Shown here piece by piece: positions 1-8,357 of a DNA stretch of 22,583 bases. Under the pieces are notes generated by a model. It worked only from the letters and a program-made list of their open reading frames with translations, was not told the origin of the DNA and ran no database searches. This DNA comes from Ministeria vibrans ATCC 50519. Lineage: Eukaryota; Opisthokonta; Filasterea. Where the stretch lies: the NCBI GenBank assembly GCA_943704425.1, contig CALSCP010000348.1, positions 67,775-90,357 on the forward strand. Direction: 5' to 3'. Within the stretch, counting starts at the first letter, position 1. Every line of letters begins with the position of its first letter. Position numbers and translations under genes: made by a program.

Positions 1-119
1 AAAAAAAAAAAAAAAAGAAAAAAGAAGCCAAGGGTGGCAAGAGAGACCCTTGAATGCACTTGTGCTGAAGAGGGTGCCAAGGACAGCCATGTGGCCTCCA
101 GTAGGCACATGGAGCGTAC

Positions 120-251
120 CTCGATATCGGCTGCGAGACGAGGACTGGCCGTCACGTCCATCGAGTGACGGTTTGCAAACCCGAGCCTCCTTTTCAGGGA
201 CAAGGCGATGCTCGAGTCCGACGACTCCGACACTACATGGAGAAGTAACAT
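120..251 (-). CDS. Possible 5' exon of a gene leaving the left edge
   Basis: The minus strand is open from an ATG at 251-249 all the way to the window start. A plausible GTACGC donor follows codon 44 at 119, and GTACG donors recur in the genes further right. The predicted peptide is serine-rich, then mixed (SESSDSSIALSL, ending AADIE). A TGTAG acceptor-like site lies just inside (about 239), so the exon could instead start there and the ATG be irrelevant. Nothing in it is recognisable. On the plus strand the first 53 bases read as a lysine-rich tail ending in TGA, which is an equally weak alternative: the end of a gene entering from the left. Confidence 0.25.
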
Positions 252-582
252 GGTAGTCAGTATAGCAAATCGGAGAAGCGGAATTGATGAATGAGGGGCG
301 CTAGCGGACAAATTCGTGAGACAGATCAGAACGAGAGAACAGGCAAAAAAAAAAAAAAAAAAAAAAAAAAGCGATGAGTTGCTGACGAGTGACGACGGAA
401 GAGCAAGAGAGGCGTCGATAAACAGCAAGAGAGGCACGCGAGGGGCGCTGGAAGGTTCTTGTGTGTGTGTGTGTGTGTAGAGAGGGAGGATGGGCTTGTA
501 GCGGAGGAGTTGGGCGCGAGAGGAGAGAGTGAAGAGGATTCTCAGTTGTGCGGAATTTGCATTACCAGAACCGCTTCGCTTT
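252..582. other. Non-coding spacer with A26 and (GT)9
   Basis: No convincing reading frame is visible here. The stretch holds a run of 26 A at 345-370 and nine GT units at 461-478. The rest is rich in GA on the plus strand. It probably contains the promoter and 5' leader of the gene starting at 583, and perhaps those of a minus-strand gene at 251. Confidence 0.5.
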
Positions 583-988
583 ATGTCGTCCGATGAGGGA
601 TCCGACATGGCGGACGCGGGGAGGGATAAAAGGACGCGCGAGACAGCACAGTTAGAGTGAGTACAAAAAAAATGTATTCCTATTCATAATATTCTAAGTT
701 CTGACGGTAGTCTGTCAGTTGTCACAACACCAGACCAGAGTGAACAGGCAGCATGCACAGTGGACAGCAAGCACGCTTTTTACATTTCCACTCCCTTCAG
801 TCCTCAACCCTTCTCTCATTGCACTCTTTTTCAGCCGACGTGGACCGTAGTGTGGTTTTTTGTTTTTGTTTTTATTTCCCCTCGCTTTTCGCTACAACTA
901 CTGGTCCCAGCAGGAAAAACAGAACAGACAAAAGTTGAGACTGCGATGGCCGATGATCATTGATCAACGAAGAATTAAGAAAGAATAA
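583..988 (+). CDS. Unrecognised small protein, 95 aa, three exons
   Basis: Exons are 583-656, 711-846 and 911-988. Introns are 54 nt (GTGAGT...GGTAG, phase 2) and 64 nt (GTAGTG...CCCAG, phase 0, a pyrimidine-rich body typical of an intron). An AAG at 696-698 is an alternative, in-frame acceptor for intron 1. The protein starts acidic and polar (MSSDEGSDMADAG), has a middle with HAFYISTPFSPQP, and ends strongly basic (QRRIKKE, TAA). No domain, signal peptide or membrane segment is visible once intron 2 is removed. If intron 2 is retained, the frame stays open and adds a hydrophobic segment ending at 963, so a membrane isoform is formally possible. The stop codon ends one base before the stop of the convergent gene at 989. 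I do not recognise a family. Confidence 0.5.
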
Positions 989-1982
989 TCAATCGAAGGA
1001 AGATGAGGTGTAAGAGCTTGAGGGTGACTCGTAGTAGCTGGCTGGAGCTGCGCCTGTGGGCCCAACATGAGCGACGATGCTCCTCCTGAGGCCGGTGTCG
1101 ACGACGGGGCGAGCGTTGCGTTCGAATCGAGAGATTTTCCAAAGAGACGAGCGCGTGCCGGAGGGGTCGACGCCGTCGGGCAAGGGCGGGCGCACATATG
1201 TATGGCCTCTCGACGCGATGGTGTCGCGAGAGGGAAAGAAGCGTGCCTTGGCCGCCTGTGCCTTGCGACGGCGCACCATGAGGCGATGATTTTGCTCATC
1301 GAGCCAATCCCACTGTTCACTCTGAGCCAACATGCTTGAGAGCGGCACGGCGTCGAGGGATTGTTGGCCTCGCGTGAGAGCGCGCTCTCTTGCACACTGG
1401 GCTGACGTCATGCCATACACGCGAGTGTGGGGTGCCGCCTGGGCCACCGCCTCTGCTGCCTTTTCCCTCCTTGTCATGCCGTAGTGTTCGCGCTCGTACC
1501 TCGTCGGGGGCGAGTGCCACTGTCGTCGATCCTACATTTATAGAGTTGGGAAGTTTCTTTTCAAGATGTTTAACTTGCCAGTATAGGCGTACCCATTTGT
1601 AATAAGGGGGCTGTACTTGACAACAAGAGTTTGTTGTTGCAGAGGTTGATGGGCGATGGGTCGCAAAGCTGTGGATAACTGTAGGAGAATAGGTGAAGTA
1701 AAGGTTGCCATGGTTACTTCTTTTTCTTTCTTCTCCTTTCGCACAAAATTAAATACCGTCTCCAGCGTACGCCGAACGAGCACTAGGCACTCCGTGCGTT
1801 ACATAATTATCGTGCCTGGCACTTTGGGATGAAGATGAGCGTCCTACGGGCTGTGCTGGGCGAAAGCGTCGGGGGAGACCTTGAAATCGATCAGGGCGCC
1901 CGTCTGCACGTTCCGTCGTCTCATACGCCCCATCATGAGAGCGTGAGCTGCTGTACGACGAGCTGTAGGACGGGCCAGACAT
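989..1982 (-). CDS. Unrecognised 284-aa protein, three exons
   Basis: Exons, in order of transcription, are 1982-1757, 1678-1593 and 1531-989. Introns are 78 nt (GTATTT...CTACAG, phase 1) and 61 nt (GTACGC...TGTAG, phase 0). The middle exon was found because it is the only combination that keeps the frame and gives a sensible junction (PPYYKW|DRRQWH). Both ends are Ser/Tyr-rich (MSGPSYSSSYSSS at the start, SYTSSSFD at the end). The middle has an Arg/Ala/Glu-rich helical part (residues about 125-200) and a conserved-looking segment with SLWKISRFERN and PVVDTGL. No signal peptide or membrane segment is seen. The layout of short aromatic motifs in a disordered basic protein resembles some axonemal or cytoskeletal proteins, but that is only an impression. 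The gene shares a divergent promoter with the BUB2-like gene. Confidence 0.6.
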
Positions 1983-2240
1983 TGTAAGAGAAATAGTGGT
2001 TCACCGTTGTCTCGATGTGGTCTCGACCACTGAAATAACACAGACAAATAAATTCATTAGATTTCACAATTTTAGTCAAAACTTAACGCTTTTCGCGAAC
2101 ATTGCCGCATCATGACTGTCATGACTGATGACGGTCTTCGATTTCGCTATGAAGATATTTTGTCCAGGGGTGAGTGAAATGCTGTCCACTAGCAATTTTG
2201 AAACCTTTCTCACCCCATTCCTCAAGGCAATGCATCGCCT
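1983..2240. promoter_or_regulatory. Divergent promoter region
   Basis: This 258-bp spacer separates the start codons of the minus gene (1982) and the BUB2-like gene (2241), so it must hold both promoters unless one leader lies elsewhere. It is mixed in composition, with a weakly palindromic stretch around 2110-2130 (CATGACTGTCATGACTGATG). No certain TATA element is visible. The assignment rests on position only. Confidence 0.45.
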
Positions 2241-3307
2241 ATGGCCGTTCCGCAGCTCCACGTCGATCTCCGTAGACTCATAGTATCCCACGGATTGCCG
2301 CTCGAGACTGAAGAAGAACAGGTATATATGTGTGTGTGTGTGGGTTGATTTGAAAAGATGCGCTGTTTGATCTGTGTTTGAAATAGGGACGCCCAAGGGT
2401 GGAAGCGCCGTCGTTGCGAGCACGGCTGTGGAAGGTGCTACTGGGTGTTAGCCATGTTGATGCGGATGCGTATGTTGCACTGGTGCGACGGGGGCGCGCC
2501 AGGGTGTACGAACACATTCGCAAGGATGTGCATCGAACGCTGAAGGACGATGCGACCTTTGTCGAGCGAGTCGATCCCGTGTCGCTGGTGCGCATCCTGA
2601 ATGCCATTGCACACTTGCACGGGAATCTGCCACCCCCTAAGAAGGAGGACGGGGCGGAGATGGGGGGCGACGAAGACGAAGACGAGATGAACTTTCTCGC
2701 CATGTATCGTGAGACGGACACGCGAATTGATAGAGACACGGGCGTCGACGAGGAGGCCACATCGATGCGCTTTTCGTATGTACAAGGCATGAATGTGTTG
2801 CTTGCACCCTTTCTGTGTGTCATGAGCGAAGTCGAAGCATTCTATGCGTTCGATCGGCTCATCACCACCTACTTGCCGACGTATGTGCAGCCGACGCTGC
2901 CGGGCGCCCATGTTGGAATTGATCTAATTGACCGGTGTTTGCAACGCTGCGACCCCGAGCTGCATGCCCACTTGGCACAGTGCGACCCCAAGCTGCTGCC
3001 TGTCTTTGCCTTCTCGCCCGTCCTGACACTGTCGGCGTCGCGCAAGCCCCTCGGCCAAGTGATTGTGTTGTGGGACTTTTTATTTGCAGGTGGGGTGCAC
3101 CTCAATCTGTTGGTGGTCATTGCGCAGCTGCTGCTGCTGCGCCTGCCCCTCCTCGAGACCACTGCGCCCATGGCTGTTCTGCGAACCTCTCCCCGTCTCG
3201 ACGCACGCACCCTCTCCCGTGGCGTTGTCGGCCTCGTGGGCCGTCTTGACGACGAAGACCTGTACCTTCAGCTCGTTCGCCATCCTCGTCATATGCGACC
3301 AACCTAA
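2241..3307 (+). CDS. BUB2: Bub2/Cdc16-like TBC-domain GTPase-activating protein
   Basis: Exons are 2241-2321 and 2387-3307, joined by a 65-nt intron (GTATAT...AATAG, phase 0) containing TG repeats; the product is 333 aa. The start is the first ATG after an in-frame TGA at 2199. TBC signatures are present: LRRLIVSHGLP at residues 10-20, the catalytic arginine motif IRKDVHRT (Arg77) and the glutamine-finger motif YVQGMN (Gln160). The C-terminal half has the VLWDFLFAGGVHLN block and the ending DDEDLYLQLVRHP, which match yeast Bub2 and fission yeast Cdc16 better than other TBC proteins. Those proteins act with a Byr4/Bfa1 partner at the spindle pole to switch off Tem1/Spg1 and restrain mitotic exit or septation. 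An acidic insert (about residues 112-130) separates the first block from the Q-finger. Family length is about 300 aa. Orthology is inferred from motifs read by eye. Confidence 0.85.
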
Positions 3308-3518
3308 ACAAATTAATGATAATTAGTATGATAATTAATGAACAACAGAAGAAAAGCGATTGTATTTGTAGTTGCGTTTCTTTGGTCGGAACAAAGAAAG
3401 AATCGAGTCGCCCGGCCATGTGCACTATGCGCCAAGGTTGCCTTGATGATGGCGAAAGTTTGTTTTTTGTTGTTTTAACGCAGAGTCGTAAAACACACAC
3501 TGGGTGTTGAATATTTTA

Positions 3519-3596
<78 letters not shown>

Positions 3597-3678
3597 GCTA
3601 TTATATTATTATGTTTACTATTTGCGACTGTGCATTATTACAATTTTCCACCCTCTTAATCCTTAACCCACTGGCTCT
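3308..3678. other. Convergent intergenic region with long (ATT)n
   Basis: This 371-bp spacer lies between the 3' ends of the BUB2-like gene and the BAG gene. A nearly pure ATT/TTA microsatellite fills 3520-3595, and flanking bases are AT-rich. It presumably carries both 3' UTRs and poly(A) sites. No reading frame here looks coding. Confidence 0.6.
3520..3595. repeat. (ATT)n microsatellite
   Basis: About 25 tandem ATT units, imperfect only at the left edge (ATATTTTATTTT). It lies between two convergent genes. Confidence 0.95.
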
Positions 3679-4358
3679 CTACTTCTTGGTCTTCTTAAAG
3701 ACTTCTTTCTCAAACTCGTGGTTTCGCCAGGTGGCAATGTCGTCACGGAGCAGGTCGATGAAGCGGAGCGTGTCCTGGATGCGCTGTGACAGAGCCTTGC
3801 GCGCCGATCGCGCCTCGGCGAGTCCCTCGGGAATGATAATACCATCAATGCTTTCTGCCATCCGTTGCAGTTCCTCTTCGTGGCCAAGCGTGTCCTTGAG
3901 CACTCGCTCATACTGAGTCTCCATTTGCGCCTGAGACACGTAGCCTTTCTTAATTTCCTCTGCGCGCGTACGCAGTGTCTTCACCCGCGGCTCCACGTCT
4001 GCCTCGTGCCTTCGATCAAACACACGCAGCTTGCCTTGGTACACGGCATTCTCGTTTACGAGCGTTTTTCCCGTCAGCATCAACTGAGTAAGTGGAACGA
4101 GTCGGATAAGAGCCATTGTTTGTCATCATGTCATGGTTATTATACCTTTGCGCCATTGACTAATCCTAGCGACGTCACAGAGGCTTCTGCATCACCCGTC
4201 CAGTGTCCTTTCCCGCCAGCAATGATGATTCGCATTGAGGACACCTCTAAGCCGGCAGCCTGAGCGGCACGACGACGGAATTCACCCATCGTCTCGGTGA
4301 CGGCGACTTCCAAGTCGACTTTGCACGGCCTCAAATGCACAGTGATGGTGTTGCTCAT
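3679..4358 (-). CDS. UBL-BAG domain Hsp70 co-chaperone (BAG1/Bag101-like)
   Basis: Two exons, 4358-4146 (71 codons) and 4083-3679, are joined over a 62-nt phase-0 intron (GTATAA...CTCAG) to give 205 aa. The splice rebuilds the end of a ubiquitin-like domain (NGAK|LMLTGKT) that neither exon has alone. Residues 1-80 form the ubiquitin-like fold (start MSNTITVHLRP). The C-terminal 100 residues are helical and carry the BAG-domain third-helix pattern (IDGIIIPEGLAEARSARKAL...IQ). BAG proteins bind the Hsp70 ATPase domain and speed nucleotide exchange, and the N-terminal UBL can link Hsp70 to the proteasome. Order and length match fission yeast Bag101-type proteins. A TATA-like TTTTATAG lies about 35 bases before the start. 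The second exon alone has an ATG in the intron (4116), which would give a false start inside the UBL. Confidence 0.82.
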
Positions 4359-4737
4359 TTCACGTTGAAAAGCGTTGACTCTCGAAGTGCTATAAAAGTA
4401 AAAAACGGAAGGTAAAGTGATTAAGTGAAGTAAGTAGTCGGGCAAGTATCACGAAACAAACTAGAAGAAGAAGAATACAACCCATTTTTTCATTACAGTC
4501 ACCAGATCTACAACAAAAGCACAAGTGCAATCGCTATCCAGTGAGGTAATCGCAATGGTACGCCATACCCCCAGTGGAGGCTTAGGGCTCTGACAAGCTG
4601 TAACAGCTGTCTAACGAGTAAACAAACTAATCGAAGAAGTCAAGAAGTCAATCGACATGAATTTTGAACTTTCAACTTTGGTCTTTGACTCATCACTCAT
4701 CACTCAATTCAAATCAGATTAATTGTTCTTTTGAAAG
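4359..4737. promoter_or_regulatory. Divergent promoter region of BAG and SPC24 genes
   Basis: This 379-bp spacer lies between two divergent start codons. It contains a diverged copy of the dispersed 55-bp repeat (4461-4504) and an AT-rich stretch near 4650-4735 with CATCACTCATCACTCAA direct repeats. No coding frame is seen. Confidence 0.5.
4461..4504 (-). repeat. Diverged copy of the dispersed 55-bp repeat
   Basis: AGAAGAATACAACCCATT followed by an A/T-rich stretch and ACAGTCACCA matches the left arm of the foldback at 22226-22278. The central ATTAATGAT is altered and the outer ACGCGAAGACACA end is missing. Strand is given relative to the copy at 19045-19099, taken as plus. Confidence 0.75.
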
Positions 4738-5469
4738 ATGAACTGTGAAGACACCATTTTGGTGATGCGAGAGTGCCTAGACGTGCTGGCGGACACGAGC
4801 GATGCGAAAAACGTCTTGGAGATTGCTGCCAAAACACAAACCATCGAACAACTACAGACAGCGCGTGAGGAACAGATTAAAGACTCAATTAGAGGTAACA
4901 TGTAGTTGAGTGAACCGATATACGCAGCAGCAGGGTCGAGAGAGAGTCCTTGTGAGACGCCCTTGGTTTGAAATAAGTTTGCTCGTTGCCTGCTCCCCTG
5001 CCTTCTGCGTGTTTCCGACTCTTTCTCTTTGCTCTACCACTACTAAATGTGCTTTTTTGTGCACTTGGGTGCAGTTGGGGTTCGCTTACCTGTCGTGGTT
5101 TGACGGGAAATTTTGAATTTTATTTTTGACATGAAAAATTCAAAATTTTCTTGTCTGGTCACTTCTCTTGATTACATAACCGGCATTCACTGACGACGTG
5201 TTGTCATTCTGCATGTAGCACTTGCGGCAACCGTCGAGAAGAAGAAACAGTCGATGCCGGAGGTGGACTCAGAAGAGACGCACCAGGGTCGCTTGGAAGA
5301 CATTGAAAACGAAAAGTTCAATGCGGCCAAGGCGATCACCCAAGGCGATCAGGAATGCCAAGAACTCGAGGTACGCCCTCCTCAAAAACAAAGCACGATA
5401 CTATATCCTCTTTATGACAACGGCACATGTCGTCCACTCTTCTGACATGTTAAATGTGTTTGTTTGTGT

Positions 5470-5501
<32 letters not shown>

Positions 5502-5946
5502 ATTGTTGTGACTCTTAATGTTTCACTGATCTGTACGTAGGCTTCATTGAAAAAGCTGCGAGAAGAGATTGCGGTGCTTGAGGGCAAGAAAATGACAGTG
5601 AAGGAGACACAGGTGCAGGAGTTGCCTCGAGTCAAGTAAGTTTGACACAAACAGAAAATGTGATGCGTTGACGAACGAACATTCATTTAGACACTCCCTC
5701 TTGTTGTACTACAATGTGAGCAACATCAAGTGGAACTATGACGAGGAGACGCTCGTGAAAGGCTACGTAGTGCACAGCAACGAGTCTGACACAAGGTAAG
5801 AAATGTTTCATATTGGCAGTGATTTTTACCTGCTTTCTCACCATGTTTCTTTTTCCTTTCTTCTCTCTTGCTGTAGGCCGTTCTGCATGAACCCACAAAA
5901 ATCCTCATCCTTTTTCATTTCAAATTATCTTTGGGACATGGTGTAG
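4738..5946 (+). CDS. SPC24: Spc24-like kinetochore protein (Ndc80 complex)
   Basis: Five exons: 4738-4894, 5219-5370, 5541-5635, 5691-5795 and 5877-5946, giving 192 aa. Introns are 324, 170, 55 and 81 nt with clear donors (GTAACA, GTACGC, GTAAGT, GTAAGA) and acceptors (TGTAG, CGTAG, TTTAG, TGTAG). Residues about 35-125 are charged and helical (coiled coil). The C-terminal globular part begins HSLLLYYN and ends FFISNYLWDMV, which is the Spc24 family signature (short strands, then SxFFISNYLWD at the very end). Known Spc24 proteins are about 190-215 aa. Spc24 pairs with Spc25 to dock the Ndc80 complex on the inner kinetochore. The exon 3 frame continues a few bases into GTAAGT, but only the spliced form rebuilds the globular domain. 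The long first intron holds a short hairpin and the second a TG repeat. Confidence 0.8.
5108..5148. repeat. 14-bp inverted repeat (hairpin) in SPC24 intron 1
   Basis: AAATTTTGAATTTT at 5108-5121 is exactly complementary to AAAATTCAAAATTT at 5135-5148, with a 13-nt loop. It lies 70 bases upstream of the 3' splice site. The role is unknown. Confidence 0.85.
5465..5501. repeat. (TG)n microsatellite in SPC24 intron 2
   Basis: About 18 TG units with one interruption (TGTATG). It is entirely intronic. Confidence 0.9.
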
Positions 5947-6236
5947 AGCCACAGTAAAAATTCAAAAACTCACCTCAAAATTGAATTAGTATGAGAATAG
6001 CAACACAATAATAGTACTGAATACCTGAATAGTACTTGCATGTATAAGTTACATTGATGCATAACAATAAACAATTAAACATGCTTGGGTGATATGCNNA
6101 ATAAATATTCTAATTCTAGTCACTTAACACTTTCTTTTATTAATTATTTTAATTCTTTATCAAGTCACTCGACAAGTGCCAAGTGCAGGGATACCACGTT
6201 AACCACAAGACAACTGACAACCACGCACACACAACA
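5947..6236. other. AT-rich spacer between SPC24 and SIN3, with two unknown bases
   Basis: This 290-bp region is strongly AT-rich and carries N at 6098-6099, so it may hide a sequencing or assembly join. It should contain the SPC24 3' UTR (AATAAA-like words near 6066 and 6101) and the SIN3 promoter. The C-terminal end of a doubtful minus-strand frame overlaps its right part. Confidence 0.5.
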
Positions 6237-6313
6237 ATGGAGGTAGCATAAATGGTCATCCGGTCTCGCGCGTCAAACCACCTTCGTTTCGCCCACTCGT
6301 ACGCTCGAATGGC
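6149..6313 (-). CDS. Doubtful small minus-strand exon with one membrane segment
   Basis: A minus-strand frame of 54 codons follows a CAG acceptor-like site at 6316-6314 and ends with TAA. It reads AIRAYEWAKRRWFDARDR followed by a hydrophobic stretch (about 18 residues) and a short tail. The basic helix before a single membrane span recalls small mitochondrial inner-membrane subunits such as ATP synthase f, but the likeness is weak. No first exon with a clear start was found between 6314 and 6770. It conflicts with the proposed first exon of SIN3 (6237-6242), so at least one of the two is wrong or they overlap antisense. Confidence 0.2.
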   Translation of the reverse strand, partial: AIRAYEWAKRRWFDARDRMTIYATSIVVCAWLSVVLWLTWYPCTWHLSSDLIKN

Positions 6314-6584
6314 CTGCACTGTGGATGGTATTCGAGTTGGTCCAGCTATTTTCGCCGCTGCTGTCCGTGATTGCTCTTTTCGCAAGGAAATCGAAACCGA
6401 AAAAAAAAAAAAAAAAAAAAAAAAAAGGACACGTAAAGAAGTGTCGTTGGATTGCAGTCATCCTGCACGTGTGGGCGGTGTGTCGCGCCGTGCACCGCCC
6501 CCAAGCGGCTTCTGCCTCGTCGCTCCGCTGCTTCACTGCGTCTTCTCCCCATTAAGCAAGTCCGTTGCTCTCCCAGTCTTTCTT

Positions 6585-6618
<34 letters not shown>

Positions 6619-8321
6619 AAACTTGGCGCAAATCGAATCTTGCACGGCGGATTTCATTGCATTCAGTCCGCTGAATGTGCACAGTGTCAACCATTGGCAA
6701 GATGTGATTGTTCGGAACCCTTTTCCTTTCGCGTCTCGCTAACTTTTTTTTTTCTCTTCGACTTTTTTTGACAGGGTGCTGGGTTCAATGGAGGATATGC
6801 ACCCGCGCAGCCAGGCCAGGATCCACCGGTACGCTGTTGTCTCTGTGCCCCATTGCGGCATGTGGCAAATCTCTATTCGCACTGCTGCGCGTTGCTGCAA
6901 AAGGCGCCGCGTCTCAGGGGTAGTCGACCGCGAATGGTGATGCTAACCCCGTGCCTTTCTTGCAGCCTCCGTGCCAGCGCCTCAAGGTCGAAGATGCTCT
7001 TTCTTATCTCGACCAAGTCAAGAACCAGTTTCAAGGGCAACCTCACGTACAAGAAGAAACGAAGAAGAAATAAAAAACGAATTTTAAATATGATACTCTT
7101 TTGTAGGTGTACAACCAGTTTCTGGAGATTATGAAGGAGTTCAAGCTCCAGTCGATTGATACACCCGGCGTCATCAGCCGCGTGTCGTCGCTCTTTGAGG
7201 GAAATCCCGATCTGATCAACGGCTTCAACACATTCTTGCCGCCCGGCTACCAGATTGAGGTGACAGCCGACGGTGTGGTCACGCACAACACGACCAACCC
7301 CAATGCGCCCACCACCACAACTGTGCACCCACTGAGTCATGCCGACGCCACTGCAATGCACCAACAGCAACTCCAACAGCAACAGCAACAGCAACAGCAG
7401 CAGCAGCAGCAATCTCAACAGCCGACAATGGATCTGCAACAGCAACAGCAGCAGGCTATGATGTCGCCCTCGGCCGTGCCCAACGCCACCTATGTTGGCC
7501 AAGTGCCCATGATGGGTTCGCCACAACAGATGCAACAGGCGGCGCTTGCTCAACAATCACCTATGATGTCACAGCCATCCGCATCGCAACAACAGCAGCT
7601 GGGCGCTGCGCCCAATGGCAAGCAGCCGGTCGAGTTCAACCACGCCATCAGCTATGTGAACAAGATCAAACAACGATTTCAGTCTCAGCCCGACATCTAC
7701 AAGGCATTCCTCGACATTCTGCAAACATACCAGAAGGAACAGCGCACCATCAAGGACGTGTACCAACGCGTCGCGACCCTCTTCGAATCACACACGGACC
7801 TCCTTCAAGAGTTCTCTCAGTTCCTTCCCGAAGCTGCGCCCGTCGCTCAACGCATGGGCCATCTTCCCATGTTCTCGCACGAACAACAGCAGTACCAAAA
7901 CATGCTCGTGCAACAGCAACAGCAAGTCCAACAGCAACAACAACAGCCGATGCAACAGCAGCAACAGCAAGCCGCAGCCTTTGGTGAGGGTGCCTTTTAC
8001 AACGATAGCGACACGTACGCTCCGGCCACGGGTGGTCGACGCGGTGGAAATGCTCGTGGTGGTCGTACTTCTGCTGCCACTGGCAATTTCCGTCCCACTC
8101 CCATGGGCCTGGCGCAACAGCAAGGACAGCAGCTGCCTCAGGCACATTACTTCCAACCCCCGTCCGGCCAACAGCAGCAGCAACAGCAACAACAACAACC
8201 ACAACTTCCACCCAAGAAACGTTCTCGTCCCAACAGCAAATCTTCAGCGACCGCCACAGCTGCAGCCGCAGCCGCAGCCTCGTCCAATGCGTACGCTGGT
8301 GAATTTCAATGGAGTCAACAA

Positions 8322-8357
<36 letters not shown>

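Noticed and set aside
1-53. Lysine-rich C-terminus of a gene entering from the left, plus strand
   Set aside because: The run is mostly poly-A and only a few codons precede the TGA, so it cannot be told from chance.
6252-6690. Frames on both strands with poly-Lys or poly-Phe runs
   Set aside because: They arise from the A27 and T31 homopolymers. No motif or consistent splice model supports them.
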